Notes: generated by a model from the sequence alone, not told the origin. DNA of 64,000 nucleotides from Holophagales bacterium (GCA_016719485.1 JADJZB010000006.1:62001-126000); one strand, 5' to 3'; positions 46,378-56,049 are shown, counted from the first letter of the stretch. Program-made: numbers and translations.

Positions 46378-47477
46378 CTAACGATCCGGTGCGCCGGAGG
46401 CGGTGATGCTGTGCTCGCCGCCGCGGCGGTGGATGGTGACCGCGTAGCGCTCACCGGTCTTCAGGACGGCGTCGCAGACCTGCGAGCGATCGTCCGGTAC
46501 GACGCGGGACGGGCAGTCGACCGATGCCAGCTCCAGTGATCGGGACGCGAACGACTTCCGGATCAGCCACGGCGCGTCGAGAACCTGGCACTTGAAGTCG
46601 TTCAGCTCGAAATCGTCGGTGCGGCCGCTCTGCTCGACCCTGACCGGCGCATCGCGTCCGGAGGCGAGAACAGCGGTCCCGAGTACCGTATCTCCGACGT
46701 TCTCGAGCTTCTCGAGCGGGGCGGCGATGCGGGTCACGGGCTCGCCCAGGAGACCCGAGACCATGTTACGTAGCGCTGCCCCGAGAGCGATGGACTGCAG
46801 GGGTGTGCCGGGTACGGGGTAGATCCGGAACGCCGTGACCCTCGGTACTTCCCCTTCGAGCCCGACGCGGAACCGGGCGATGCCCGGCCCGCCTTCGGAG
46901 TCGAGAGCCCAGACGAGTTCCGTATGGCGGATCTGAGGGTCCGCCGACGCGCGGACGGTGACGGTTTCGACGGTCGCGAGCCGGAACTTCCCCAGGACGT
47001 TCCGGGCATTCTCGACCTGCTCCCGCAGCTCGGCGAAAGTCGTCTTGCCGCGGAGCGCCGGATGGAGCGCCTCGTACAGGCTCTTCCAGGAGGAACGGCC
47101 GTAGGCGTCGAGGAACGCGCGGCAAGGAGGCTCCAGCTGCGCACGCTGGTCGGCGTCGAGCCGGGAGGCGGGGAAGGAAACCTGGACGATGCTCGCCCCC
47201 GCTGGCTCGTCGACGGTGAACGTGTACCGGAGCGAAGCGCTCTTCTCGTCGACGGCGTCGCAGTCGAAGTGGTCGCCCGGCCGGGACGCTCGTCGAAGGT
47301 CGCACGAGAACGACGAGAAGCCGTAACCGTTCGCGTTCCGGTAGACGGGCCCACGACGGCGCGGGCCGTCGCGGAGAGGCCGGCGGACGAAGACGGTTCG
47401 GCCTGCACAGGCCCCGCGGCCGGGGCGCCGCCGGCGAGGAGGAACGAAACGACCAGGACCGACGGGGTCATCGGCAT
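46378..47477 (-). CDS. Periplasmic hypothetical protein, split by a one-base frameshift
   Basis: The frame from the ATG at 47477 gives a signal peptide (PMTPSVLVVSFLLAGGAPAA) and reads to ARAVVGP. The next frame then continues without a stop to 46378 as VYRNANGYGFSSFSCDLRR, DHFDCDAVDEKSASLRYTF, RIYPVPGTPLQSIALG and FKCQVLDAPWLIRKSFASRS. A single base missing near the GGGCCC at 47347-47352 joins them. The result is about 366 residues with several cysteines. I do not recognise the family. Between 47340 and 46767 the second frame has no ATG, GTG or TTG, so it is easily missed. Confidence 0.65.
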
Positions 47478-47576
47478 GGGGACCTCCTGCACCGGGGCGA
47501 GTCTGGGTGAACGGAGCCTACCGCACCGCCGAGGGCGATGCCTCGCCCGAGCCGGCCGCACGGGAGGCTGGCCGCG

Positions 47577-48248
47577 TCAGTGGCCCCAGGGGGCCGGTGG
47601 AGGCTCGACCGGCTTCGAGAGGTCGAACTCGACGCGGAAGAGGCGGCCTCCGGGTCGCGCCAGCTCGTAGACGAACCGGCGATCCGGCTCGATCTCCATG
47701 GCCCAGACATTCGTGACCGAGGCCTTCAGCCCCTCCCGCTCGAACGTCGTGATCGACGCGGCGTCGACGGGAAACTCCTGGCGCGCGGCGGTGCCCGGCG
47801 TCTCGGTCTCTCCGCCGTACATCGTCGTCGCGTCGGGGGTGCCGTCCTCGTGCCTGTGGTCGTGCTTCAGCCGCAGACCCGAGGGAGTGCGGGAGAGGAT
47901 CCAGGTGCGCGAGTGGTCGTCGCCGACGTGGAACGGAATCCTCCACACTCCGGGGCGGCACTCGCGAACGTGCATGACGAGGCGCTTCCCTGAAAAGGTG
48001 TTGCCGGGTGAGGGAGGCTCGTCGACCACGACCCGCCCCTCGAAGGCCTTTCCGCAGAGTCCGGCGAGCCGGGAGAGGAACTCGTCGGCGGCCCGCGGCG
48101 AGGTCGGCGCCCCGCCCTGCTCCGCAACGGGCGGGGCGGCTGCAGCCGCGGAGGGCCGCGGGGCCTGCACGCAGCCCGCGAGCGTCGCGGCGATGCCGAG
48201 AGCCGCCAGGAGAGGAGGAACGGGCCGGCGGCCTGCGGGACCGCGCAT
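47577..48248 (-). CDS. Hypothetical lipoprotein
   Basis: The 223-residue protein has a lipoprotein signal (PPLLAALGIAATLAGC), an Ala/Pro-rich linker, then a single domain of ~160 residues: GLCGKAFEGRVVVDEPP, FSGKRLVMHVREC, VWRIPFHVGDDHSRTWILSRT, GLRLKHDHRHEDGTPD and YELARPGGRLFRVEFDLSKPVEPP. The pattern recurs in secreted proteins of unknown function. The ATG at 48248 has GGGAG at good spacing; an upstream GTG (48266) is less likely. Confidence 0.75.
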   Translation of the reverse strand: MRGPAGRRPVPPLLAALGIAATLAGCVQAPRPSAAAAAPPVAEQGGAPTSPRAADEFLSRLAGLCGKAFEGRVVVDEPPSPGNTFSGKRLVMHVRECRPGVWRIPFHVGDDHSRTWILSRTPSGLRLKHDHRHEDGTPDATTMYGGETETPGTAARQEFPVDAASITTFEREGLKASVTNVWAMEIEPDRRFVYELARPGGRLFRVEFDLSKPVEPPPAPWGH

Positions 48249-48370
48249 CGGGAAGACTCCCTTCACGGAAGGAGGATACCGGGTCGTTTCGCCGGCCGAC
48301 CCGGCGCCTGGCGCTCCCGCCGGGGGCAGGCGAACGACGTCGGGTCCCGGTATCCTCGGCGCCCGAGCCG

Positions 48371-48979
48371 ATGGACCAGACCTTCCTCTCCGCCACGATC
48401 CTCCTCGTCCTCATCACGGACCCGCTCGGGAACATCCCGTTCTTCATCTCCGCCCTGAAGCACGTGCGGCCCGAGCGGAGACGGTTCGTCGTCGTGAGGG
48501 AGTGCCTCATCGCGTTCGCGGCGCTCCTCCTGTTCCTCGTCGCGGGCCGGCCCATCCTCCGCATCCTCCACCTGAGCGAGGACGCCCTCCGGGTGAGCGG
48601 AGGCGTCGTCCTCCTGATCATCGCGATCCGGATGATCTTCCCGGACCGCGGGGCGCGGCTCGGCGAGGACGACGGGGACGACCGCGAGCCGTTCATCGTT
48701 CCCGTCGCGATTCCTCTCATCGCCGGGCCGTCGGCCATGGCGACGGTCCTCCTGATGGCGACGCCGGACCCCGTGCAGATGCTCTCGCTGGCCGGCTCGC
48801 TGACGGTGACGATCGCGATCACGGCGGTGGTCTTCGTTTCGAGCACGCGGATACAGAAGGTGCTGGGTGACCAGGCCATCACGGCGCTCGAGAGGCTGAT
48901 GGGGCTCGTCCTGACGGCGATCGCCGTCGAAATGCTCCTCGGCGGCGTCGCGAGCTACATCCGCCGCATCCCGGGCTGA
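48371..48979 (+). CDS. MarC-family membrane protein
   Basis: The 202-residue protein has six membrane helices and the family signature: LVLITDPLGNIPFFISAL near the start and PLIAGPSAMATVLLM in the second half. MarC/YhgN proteins are widespread; an early link to antibiotic resistance was not supported and the function is open. It ends 52 bases before the oppositely oriented NfnAB fusion. Confidence 0.93.
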   Translation: MDQTFLSATILLVLITDPLGNIPFFISALKHVRPERRRFVVVRECLIAFAALLLFLVAGRPILRILHLSEDALRVSGGVVLLIIAIRMIFPDRGARLGEDDGDDREPFIVPVAIPLIAGPSAMATVLLMATPDPVQMLSLAGSLTVTIAITAVVFVSSTRIQKVLGDQAITALERLMGLVLTAIAVEMLLGGVASYIRRIPG

Positions 48980-48992
48980 GGCTTCGGGAGGC

Positions 48993-49022
48993 GCCGGGCC
49001 GGCCCGAAGGGGCCAGCCCGGC
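48993..49022. terminator. Imperfect hairpin between convergent genes
   Basis: GCCGGGC-C-GGCC and GGCC-A-GCCCGGC form a long GC stem with one mismatch, in the 52-base gap between the MarC and NfnAB-like genes. No T-run follows. It could serve both genes. Confidence 0.5.
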
Positions 49023-49031
49023 GGCAGCGGG

Positions 49032-52004
49032 TCAGACGACGACCGGCTTCTCCGCCACGATCCGCGCCAGGACCGTCGAGAGCATGTCGACGTGCTCGCG
49101 CTCCTCGGCCTCGAGCTCGCGGTAGAGCTTCCACTCGTGCGAGCCGGTCGGGAACTTCCGGCCGGCGTCGAGGAAGAAGGCGCGGGCGCGCTTCTCGAGG
49201 TGAACCGCGAGGCGCAGGAGCGAGGCGCCCGAATAGTCCTTGACGTCGGCTCCCGCGAAGACCGCGACCTGGGCCGGCGTGAGCATCTGCGTCAACGCTT
49301 CGCGGGGCGCCTCGACGTGGTAGCGGCGGGCCAGGATCTCCAGGTGCCCCTTCTCCATCTCGGACAGCTCGCCGAAGAGGTGCGCGAGGTCAGGGTCCTT
49401 CGCCTCGATCTCCTTCGCGCCGCGGGCGTAGAAGGCGATGCCACCCAGCTCGATCTCGAACGCCTGCCGGATCGCCTGCACGGCGGCTTCGGACTCCAGC
49501 GTGACGTCGTGTCCCAGCTCGAGGGTCCCTCCGCAGGCGGGGCAGAGGCCGTAGGGGAACGCGAACCCTTCCGAGACCTTCTGGCAGGAGGTGCAGGTCC
49601 AGGTGATCCGCTCTCCGGCGCAGCAGATGTGCTCCTCGTCGCCCGGCTCGAAGGGGCGACGGCACTTGCCGCAGGCGGCCTCCACGGGCACCGGGACGGG
49701 GGCGGTCCCGGGCGCGGCCTCGTCCTCGAGGACGACCGGCCACTCCCTCGTCGTCAGGTACTTCTCGATCGCTCTCGCGGCCCGCCGCCCGGCGCCGAGG
49801 GCGAGGATCACCGTCGCGCCGCCCGTGACGATGTCGCCGCCCGCGAAGACTCCCGGGAGGTTCGTCGCCTGGGTCTTCGGGTCGGCGTTGACGTACCCCT
49901 CGCCGCGGACGCCGAGGTCCGGCGCGGAGCGGGAGATGACGGGGTTGGCGCGCGTGCCGAGCGCGTAGATGACGGTGTCGCACTCGAACGTCTCGTGCTC
50001 GCCCGTCGGGACGGGACGGCGCCGGCCCGACTTGTCGGGCTCTCCGAGCTGCATCTTCTCGACGACGACGGCCTTCACGCCGCCCTTCTCGTCGACCTGG
50101 ATCTCCGTCGGGCTCATCAGCCAGTTGAAGTGGATCCCCTCCTCCTTCGCGTGGCGGATCTCCTCGACGCGGGCCGGGGCCTCGGCCTCGGTCCGCCGGT
50201 AGATGCAGTGGACCTCCTCGGCCCCGAGGCGCCGCGCGACGCGCAGGCAGTCCATCGCGGTGTTCCCGGCGCCGAAGACGGCGACCTTCTTGCCCATGGC
50301 GATCGGCGTGTCCTCGAACGGGAACTTGTCTCCGTGCATCAGGTTGATGCGGGTGAGGAACTCGTTGGCGCTGTAGACCTGACCGGCCTGCTCGCCCGGG
50401 ATGCCGAGGAACATCGGGAAGCCGGCGCCGGTGCCGATGAAGACGGCGTCGTAGCCCATCTCGCCGCGCAGCTGGGCGATCGTGAACGTCTTGCCGATGA
50501 CCTTGTTCGTCTCGAACTTCACGCCGAGCTTCTCGAGGGCGTTCACCTCGCGGTCGATCGTCGTCCGCGGGAGTCGGAAAGAGGGGATTCCGTACTTGAG
50601 GACCCCGCCGACGACGTGGAGCGCTTCGTAGACGGTGACGTCGGCCCCCTTGCGCGCGAGGTCCCCCGCGCAGGCGAGGCCCGCGGGGCCGGAGCCGACG
50701 ACGGCGACCTTCCCGAGCTGGCCGGCGTTCGCGGGCGGGTGGACGTCGGGGAGCGGGGCGTGGTCGCCGACGAAGCGCTCGAGCCGGCCGATGGCGACCG
50801 GCTCCATCTTCTTCTCGAGGATGCACTGGATCTCGCACTGCGATTCCTGCGGGCAGACGCGGCCGCAGACGGACGGGAAGAGGTTGCTCTCCTGGATGAC
50901 CGAGAGGGCGCCCGGGAGGTCGCGGACGAGGAGATGCCGGATGAAGCGGGGGATGTCGATGGAGACGGGGCAGCCCGCGATGCAGGTGGGGCGGGCGCAC
51001 TGGATGCACCGGTCGGCTTCGACGAGGGCGTCGGCCATCGTGTAGCCGAGGTTCACCTCCTCGAAGTTGCGCGAGCGCTCCAGGGCGTTGCGCTCCGGCA
51101 TCTTCATCGCGTGCTCGGGCAGCTCCTTGAACTTCTTGTAGTTCCGCTTGTTCAGCTCGAAGAGCTGCTCCTCGATGGAGCAGACCTTCGAGAAGTCGTC
51201 CTTCGCCTTCGTCTCCTGGGGCCTGAAGCGCTCCTGGCGCAGCTGCAGCTCGGGGAAGTCGACGAGGTGGCCGTCGAAGTCGGGTCCGTCGACGCAGGCG
51301 AACTTCGTCTCGCCGCCGATGCTCACGCGGCAGGAGCCGCACATCCCGGTGCCGTCCACCATGATGGCGTTCAGCGAGACCATCGTCTTCACGCCGAAGG
51401 GGCGGGACGTCTCGCTCGAGGCCCGCATCATCGGGAGCGGGCCGATGGCGACGACGAGGTCGGGCTTGTCGTTCTCGAGGACTTCCTTGAGGGCTCCGGT
51501 CACGAAGCCAGGCTTGCCGTAGGAGCCGTCGTCGGTGCAGACGATCAGGTCGTCGCAGTACCGCTTGAAGCGGTCTTCCCAGAAAACCAGGTCCTTGTTG
51601 CGGAAGCCGATGATCCCGGTCGTCCGGTTACCGGCCTCCTTGAAGGCCCGGAGCTGCGGGTAGATCGGCGCCACGCCGAGGCCGCCGCCGACGAGGACGA
51701 CGTGGCCCACCTTCCCGACGTGGCTCTCGAGGCCGAGGGGTCCGACGAAGTCGGAGAAGGAGTCGCCCTCCTTGAAGTCCCGCATCATCTCCTTCGTCGT
51801 CTTGCCGAGCGCCTGGATGACGATGGTGACGGTGCCCCATTCGGGGTCGTAGTCGGCTACGGTCAGAGGGATGCGCTCGCCCCCCTCGTTCAGGCGGACC
51901 ATCACGAAGTGGCCCGGCCGCGCCGCCCTCGCGACGTCGGGAGCGTAGACGTCCCAGAGGAAGGTGACGTCGGAGAACTGCTCGCGCTTGACGATCTGGT
52001 ACAC
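49032..52004 (-). CDS. NfnA-NfnB fusion with zinc ribbon and rubrerythrin domains
   Basis: The 990-residue flavoprotein has four parts. Residues ~1-255 are an NfnA/DHOD electron-transfer subunit: RIPLTVADYD for FAD, GGGLGVAPIYPQLRAF for NAD, and [2Fe-2S] cysteines C232, C235 and C247. Residues ~295-760 are a glutamate-synthase-beta/NfnB subunit with two [4Fe-4S] sites (CIQCARPTCIAGCP, CGRVCPQESQCEIQC), VVGSGPAGLACAGDL and FGAGNTAMDCLRVA. Residues ~770-830 hold a zinc or rubredoxin-like ribbon (CGKC, CC, CTSC, CPAC). Residues ~837-990 are a four-helix di-iron rubrerythrin with two ExxH motifs. NfnAB transfers electrons between NADH, NADPH and ferredoxin; the fusion suggests use of NAD(P)H to reduce peroxide. 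The GTG start at 52004 follows AGGGGGG. Confidence 0.88.
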   Translation of the reverse strand: MYQIVKREQFSDVTFLWDVYAPDVARAARPGHFVMVRLNEGGERIPLTVADYDPEWGTVTIVIQALGKTTKEMMRDFKEGDSFSDFVGPLGLESHVGKVGHVVLVGGGLGVAPIYPQLRAFKEAGNRTTGIIGFRNKDLVFWEDRFKRYCDDLIVCTDDGSYGKPGFVTGALKEVLENDKPDLVVAIGPLPMMRASSETSRPFGVKTMVSLNAIMVDGTGMCGSCRVSIGGETKFACVDGPDFDGHLVDFPELQLRQERFRPQETKAKDDFSKVCSIEEQLFELNKRNYKKFKELPEHAMKMPERNALERSRNFEEVNLGYTMADALVEADRCIQCARPTCIAGCPVSIDIPRFIRHLLVRDLPGALSVIQESNLFPSVCGRVCPQESQCEIQCILEKKMEPVAIGRLERFVGDHAPLPDVHPPANAGQLGKVAVVGSGPAGLACAGDLARKGADVTVYEALHVVGGVLKYGIPSFRLPRTTIDREVNALEKLGVKFETNKVIGKTFTIAQLRGEMGYDAVFIGTGAGFPMFLGIPGEQAGQVYSANEFLTRINLMHGDKFPFEDTPIAMGKKVAVFGAGNTAMDCLRVARRLGAEEVHCIYRRTEAEAPARVEEIRHAKEEGIHFNWLMSPTEIQVDEKGGVKAVVVEKMQLGEPDKSGRRRPVPTGEHETFECDTVIYALGTRANPVISRSAPDLGVRGEGYVNADPKTQATNLPGVFAGGDIVTGGATVILALGAGRRAARAIEKYLTTREWPVVLEDEAAPGTAPVPVPVEAACGKCRRPFEPGDEEHICCAGERITWTCTSCQKVSEGFAFPYGLCPACGGTLELGHDVTLESEAAVQAIRQAFEIELGGIAFYARGAKEIEAKDPDLAHLFGELSEMEKGHLEILARRYHVEAPREALTQMLTPAQVAVFAGADVKDYSGASLLRLAVHLEKRARAFFLDAGRKFPTGSHEWKLYRELEAEEREHVDMLSTVLARIVAEKPVVV

Positions 52005-52301
52005 GGGCCCCCCTGCAGCGGTCCGGCGGGACGGCCGAACCCGACCGCGGATGATGCAACAAATCGGGGAAAGTGTGCCTGCGCCCCCGACCCTCCCCCC
52101 GGACGAGCCGGGTCCCGGCATGCCGGGGAGCTCGGGCGAGGCCAGAGCGAGACCGGTGTCGGGGCGTATCCTGACGGGTGGCGAAGCCTGTGCCCGGGAT
52201 CACCCGGATCGCCACCAGCGGGCCCACCGCCTCGAGGCGAGGCGATCCCGGACGATGGCGGATCGCGGCGTGAGCGCACGCGGCCAGCCCCCGGAGGTCC
52301 C

Positions 52302-54233
52302 TTGACGAAAGTGCTCCTGACCAGTGTCTGCCGACCGCTCGGAGAGCGGCACGGCGATTCCCCCAGCGTGGGCTACGAGCTGCTTTTCGGGCAGGTCACG
52401 CGCAACCAGGGGCTCTTCAGCCCGCGGGCCAACCACGTGGCGTTCTCGCTGGAATACGTCGCGGAGAACGTCGAGGCCCCGACGACGGTCCTCCACTATC
52501 CGAGCAAGCGGGAGCTGGTTCACGAGCTCGGAAAGGGTTACGACGTCGTCGGCGTGTCGTTCGTCCTCTCGACCTTCCACCGGATGAAGGAGGTCGTCGC
52601 CCTCGTGCGTAAGCACGCGCCGGGGGCGAAGATCGTCCTCGGCGGCTACGGCACGGTGCTGCCCGACGCGATCCTCGCGCCGTTCTCCGACCACGTCTGC
52701 CGCGAGGAAGGGGTCGGGTTCATGCGCCGCCTCCTCGGGGAGCCGGCGGGGAGCGGTCCCGGGGCGTTCCGGCACCCGCTCGTCGTGAGCCGGCTCAAGG
52801 TCTTCAGCCGCGAGGCGTCCCGCACGGGGATGGTCTTCGCCGGGCTCGGCTGCCCCAACGGCTGCGATTTCTGCTGCACGTCGCACTTCTTCAAGCGCAA
52901 GCACATCCCGCTCCTGCCGACAGGTCGCGACATCTACGGCGTCGTCGAACGCTATCTGGAGATCGAGCCGGAGATGTCGATCGCGATCCTCGACGAGGAT
53001 TTCCTCCTGAACCGCCGCCGGGCGATGGAGTTCCGGGAGTGTGTGAAGGAAGGCGGGCGGGCCCTGTCGGTCTTCGCCTTCGCGAGCGTGAAGGCGATCA
53101 GCCAGTACACCGTGGAAGAGATCCTCGAGATGGGGATCGACGGTCTGTGGATCGGCTACGAGGGAACGCGGTCAGGCTACGCCAAGCAGGAAGGGCGACC
53201 CGTCGACGCGCTCTTCCGGGAGCTGCGCGAGCACGGGATCAGCGTCCTGGCGTCGATGATCGTCGGCCTTCCGTACCAGACGCCGGCCGTCATCGACGAG
53301 GAGCTCTCGGGCCTCCTCGCCCTCCGGCCGACGCTCGCGCAGTTCATGATCTACGGGCCGATCCCGGGGACGCCGTTCTTCGAGCAGGTCGTCCGCGAGG
53401 GACGCCTGGCCGAGGAGATGAGAGCCGACCCGGAGACGTTCTGGAAGAGCTCCACGGGCTTCCGGTCGATGGTGAAGCACCCCGCCATGAGCGGGAGGGA
53501 GATCGAGACGGCCCAGGAGAGGTGCTTCGACGAGGACTTCCGGCGGCTCGGCCCCTCGATCTACCGCTCCCTCGAGACGTGGATACTCGGGCACGAGACG
53601 CTGAAGGGCTCCGCGAACCCCTCCCTGAAGGAGAAGGCGGCCCGCTTCGCGCGGGACGTGAGGAAGGCCTACCCGATCTTCCTCGCCGGCCGGACGCTCG
53701 CGCCCGGGAGGGAGATGAGGCGCTGGGTCGGCGAGCTGCAGGCGCGCATTCACGCCACCCTGGGGCCGCCGACGTTCGCCGAGCGCCTCGCCTCCGTGGC
53801 CGGCCTCGCGATGGCGGCGTGGACGGGGCTGACGCTGAGGTTCGGCCTCTTTCAGCACCCCTCGCTGGTTCGGCACAGCTTTCGGATGCCCGAGGAATCA
53901 CTCCCCGCGAAGGCCTGGCGAAGGTTGACGAGCCGCCTGGAGGAGGGCCACAGCGTCGAGGTCGAGCTGCGGCCCGAGGCGACGGTCTGGGTGCGGGTCG
54001 CGGGACGCCTCAACGCCGCCGGGGCCGAGGAGCTGGCGGCGGGCCTCAGAGAAGGCCTTCGGAAGCGGAAGGAACGTCTCGTCCTCGACTTCGACCGCCT
54101 GACGCACATCGATCCGGCGACCCTCGACGACCTCGCCGAGCGGCTGCAGGCCTACAGGGACCGCATCCGCGTCGTCGTTCCCCCGGCCCGGGAGTTCGCG
54201 GCGATCGCCGCGGTCTTCGCGATCTACCGCTGA
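52302..54233 (+). CDS. Radical SAM protein with a B12-like N-domain and a C-terminal STAS-like domain
   Basis: The 643-residue protein has an N-terminal cobalamin-binding-like region (YDVVGVSFVLSTFHRMKEVV, VLGGYGTVLPD) without the usual DxHxxG. The radical SAM core has C184, C188 and C191 in CPNGCDFCC, then ISIAILDEDFLLNRR-like strands and GLWIGYEGTRSGYAKQEG. Its last ~95 residues (from HSVEVELRPEATVWVRVAG) look like a STAS domain: LVLDFDRLTHIDPATLDDLAERL. STAS modules belong to anti-anti-sigma factors and transporters. The start is TTG at 52302, chosen for GGAGG eight bases upstream. It ends in a 10-base overlap with the TPR gene. Confidence 0.8.
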   Translation: MTKVLLTSVCRPLGERHGDSPSVGYELLFGQVTRNQGLFSPRANHVAFSLEYVAENVEAPTTVLHYPSKRELVHELGKGYDVVGVSFVLSTFHRMKEVVALVRKHAPGAKIVLGGYGTVLPDAILAPFSDHVCREEGVGFMRRLLGEPAGSGPGAFRHPLVVSRLKVFSREASRTGMVFAGLGCPNGCDFCCTSHFFKRKHIPLLPTGRDIYGVVERYLEIEPEMSIAILDEDFLLNRRRAMEFRECVKEGGRALSVFAFASVKAISQYTVEEILEMGIDGLWIGYEGTRSGYAKQEGRPVDALFRELREHGISVLASMIVGLPYQTPAVIDEELSGLLALRPTLAQFMIYGPIPGTPFFEQVVREGRLAEEMRADPETFWKSSTGFRSMVKHPAMSGREIETAQERCFDEDFRRLGPSIYRSLETWILGHETLKGSANPSLKEKAARFARDVRKAYPIFLAGRTLAPGREMRRWVGELQARIHATLGPPTFAERLASVAGLAMAAWTGLTLRFGLFQHPSLVRHSFRMPEESLPAKAWRRLTSRLEEGHSVEVELRPEATVWVRVAGRLNAAGAEELAAGLREGLRKRKERLVLDFDRLTHIDPATLDDLAERLQAYRDRIRVVVPPAREFAAIAAVFAIYR

Positions 54234-55957
54234 CCGGTCGCCGCCCTCGCCACGTTGGTCGCGCCGAGAGGCGCGTCGGTGCGTCCCTTTCTCACGCAGA
54301 AACAGGACGTCTCCAGCTCGACGTCGGCCCGCGCCCACGCCGCCTCGAAGCGCTTCTCGACGGCCGCGGCATCGGCCGCCTTCTTCTTCATCTCGAGCGC
54401 TGTCGCGAGCCCCCGGAGGGCCCAGCCGTTCTCCGGGTACTTCACGAGGTCCTCGCGGTAGACGGCCTCGGCCTCCTCGGGCTTCTTCGCGTCGAGGAGC
54501 ACCGCGCCGAGGGCGTGCCGTGACGGAACGGTCCACGCGGGCGGCTCGTCGTACTTCAGGGCGTCCTCGAGGCGGACGGCCTCGCCCAGCTTCGCGATGG
54601 CTCGCCCGTGATCCCCTTTCCGGTAGGCGATCTCGCCATCGAGGAAGGGCAGGGTCCCGGCGAGGACGTCGACGGCCGCATTGGAGCCCCAGTAGAACTC
54701 CTTCGGGACCTTCGGGAGTGCGGCGGCGAGGGCGGCGCGCTCCTTCTCGGCCGCGTCCACCTGCCCGAGGGCGGCGTGCGCCACTCCCCTGAGAAAGTGC
54801 CGGTGCGCGGTCGAGACGGGGAGCCCTGCGGGTGGCGCCTTCGCCTCGAGGATCTCCTTCCAGAGGCCGAACCGCTTCTGCGCCTCTCCGACGACGGTGA
54901 GGAAGGCGTCGGCGAAGGCCGCGTTCTCCGTCACGAATTCCGGGGCGAGTCCGGCGACGACGCTCTTCGCGGTCGCGAGCGCCACGTCGCGCCGACCTTC
55001 CATCATTGCGGTGTACGCGAGGAAGTGGGCGTTGTGCGCCATGTAGATCCGGTAGAAGCCGATCTCCGCGCTCCGGGCCTGGTACTTCCGGTCGGCGGCG
55101 ATCGCCCGCTCGTTCGCCTCTGCAGCGGCTTTCCAGCGGCCCGTCCTGACGTCGATGTGCGACGGCATGTGAACGAGGTGGCTCGAATCCGGAACGAGGG
55201 CCCGGAGGCGGTCGGCTGCAGCGGTCGCCTGCTCCGGACGCGGCGAGGCTTCGAGCGCGTGAATGGTCAGGTGAAGCGCTCCGGGGTGGTCCGGAGCGAG
55301 CTTTCGCGCCGTCTCGAGGGCGGAGAGGACCTCTGCCGTTCCGGGCTGCGGCTTGCCGTCCTTCGTCCACTGGTCCCAGGGGCGCGTGTCCATCAGTGCC
55401 TCCGCGGTGAGCGTCGCCACGTCGGCGTCGGCGGGGAAGCGTTCCCGGACCTTCAGCATCGCCCGGGAGTACGCGGCGTCGAGGGGGGCACGGTCCGCCG
55501 GCGGGGGCCAGGCGTAGCGGGCGGCGAGCGCATCGATGAGGGCCTTCTCGACGTCGCTCGCGCCGGCGGCGAGGGATCGCGCCCGCCCGAGCGCATCCCA
55601 GGCCTTCTTCGACTGCCCTTCGCTCATCGTCGGATTGTTGATGTGCGGGCCGTTGACGAGGGCGATTCCCCACCAGGCCAGGGCGAGGGCGGGGTCTCGT
55701 CGGGCCGCTTCGGCGAAGGCCCGTTCGGATTCGTCGTGGTTGAAGGCGTACGCCCAGACGAGGCCCTGGTCGAAGGCGCGCTGGGCCGCAGGGATACGGG
55801 TCGAGACCGGGCGCGTCCAGGAGCCGAGGTCGAAGGGGCTCCACGAGGTGGACTCCGGGTGGTCCTCGGGAAGGGACCCACGCGACGCAGAGGACGCGGG
55901 CAGGAGGAGGACGATTACGGCGCAAGGCACGGCCAGAGACGCGGAGTGGACCTTCAT
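54224..55957 (-). CDS. Exported TPR-repeat protein
   Basis: The 577-residue protein has a signal peptide (ASLAVPCAVIVLLLPASSASR) and helical TPR-like repeats through its length: FDQGLVWAYAFNHDESERAF, ALALAWWGIALVNGPHINNP, HLVHMPSHIDVRTGRWKAAAEANERAIA, AYRKGDHGRAIAKLGEAVRL, and a final pair around AEAVYREDLVKYPENGWALRGLA. The HMPSHI motif is typical of a family of periplasmic TPR proteins of unknown role. Its 3' end overlaps the radical SAM gene by 10 bases on the opposite strand. Confidence 0.85.
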   Translation of the reverse strand: MKVHSASLAVPCAVIVLLLPASSASRGSLPEDHPESTSWSPFDLGSWTRPVSTRIPAAQRAFDQGLVWAYAFNHDESERAFAEAARRDPALALAWWGIALVNGPHINNPTMSEGQSKKAWDALGRARSLAAGASDVEKALIDALAARYAWPPPADRAPLDAAYSRAMLKVRERFPADADVATLTAEALMDTRPWDQWTKDGKPQPGTAEVLSALETARKLAPDHPGALHLTIHALEASPRPEQATAAADRLRALVPDSSHLVHMPSHIDVRTGRWKAAAEANERAIAADRKYQARSAEIGFYRIYMAHNAHFLAYTAMMEGRRDVALATAKSVVAGLAPEFVTENAAFADAFLTVVGEAQKRFGLWKEILEAKAPPAGLPVSTAHRHFLRGVAHAALGQVDAAEKERAALAAALPKVPKEFYWGSNAAVDVLAGTLPFLDGEIAYRKGDHGRAIAKLGEAVRLEDALKYDEPPAWTVPSRHALGAVLLDAKKPEEAEAVYREDLVKYPENGWALRGLATALEMKKKAADAAAVEKRFEAAWARADVELETSCFCVRKGRTDAPLGATNVARAATGQR

Positions 55958-56049
55958 CGACGACCTCCTACGTGGAGACGTTTTCTCAGAATCTGGTCCC
56001 GGCGTCCGCCGGCGTCAACCCTCCAGCCGGCCTTTCGACCTGAGAATCA

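Noticed and set aside
41646..46454. A 1602-codon frame running from upstream of norR through norB
   Set aside because: The part upstream of 43952 is antisense to norR or intergenic. Only the norB portion from 43952 has homology and a proper start.
49092..52301. Plus-strand extension of the radical SAM frame through the NfnAB gene
   Set aside because: Homology and the ribosome site begin at the TTG at 52302. The rest is antisense to the NfnAB fusion.
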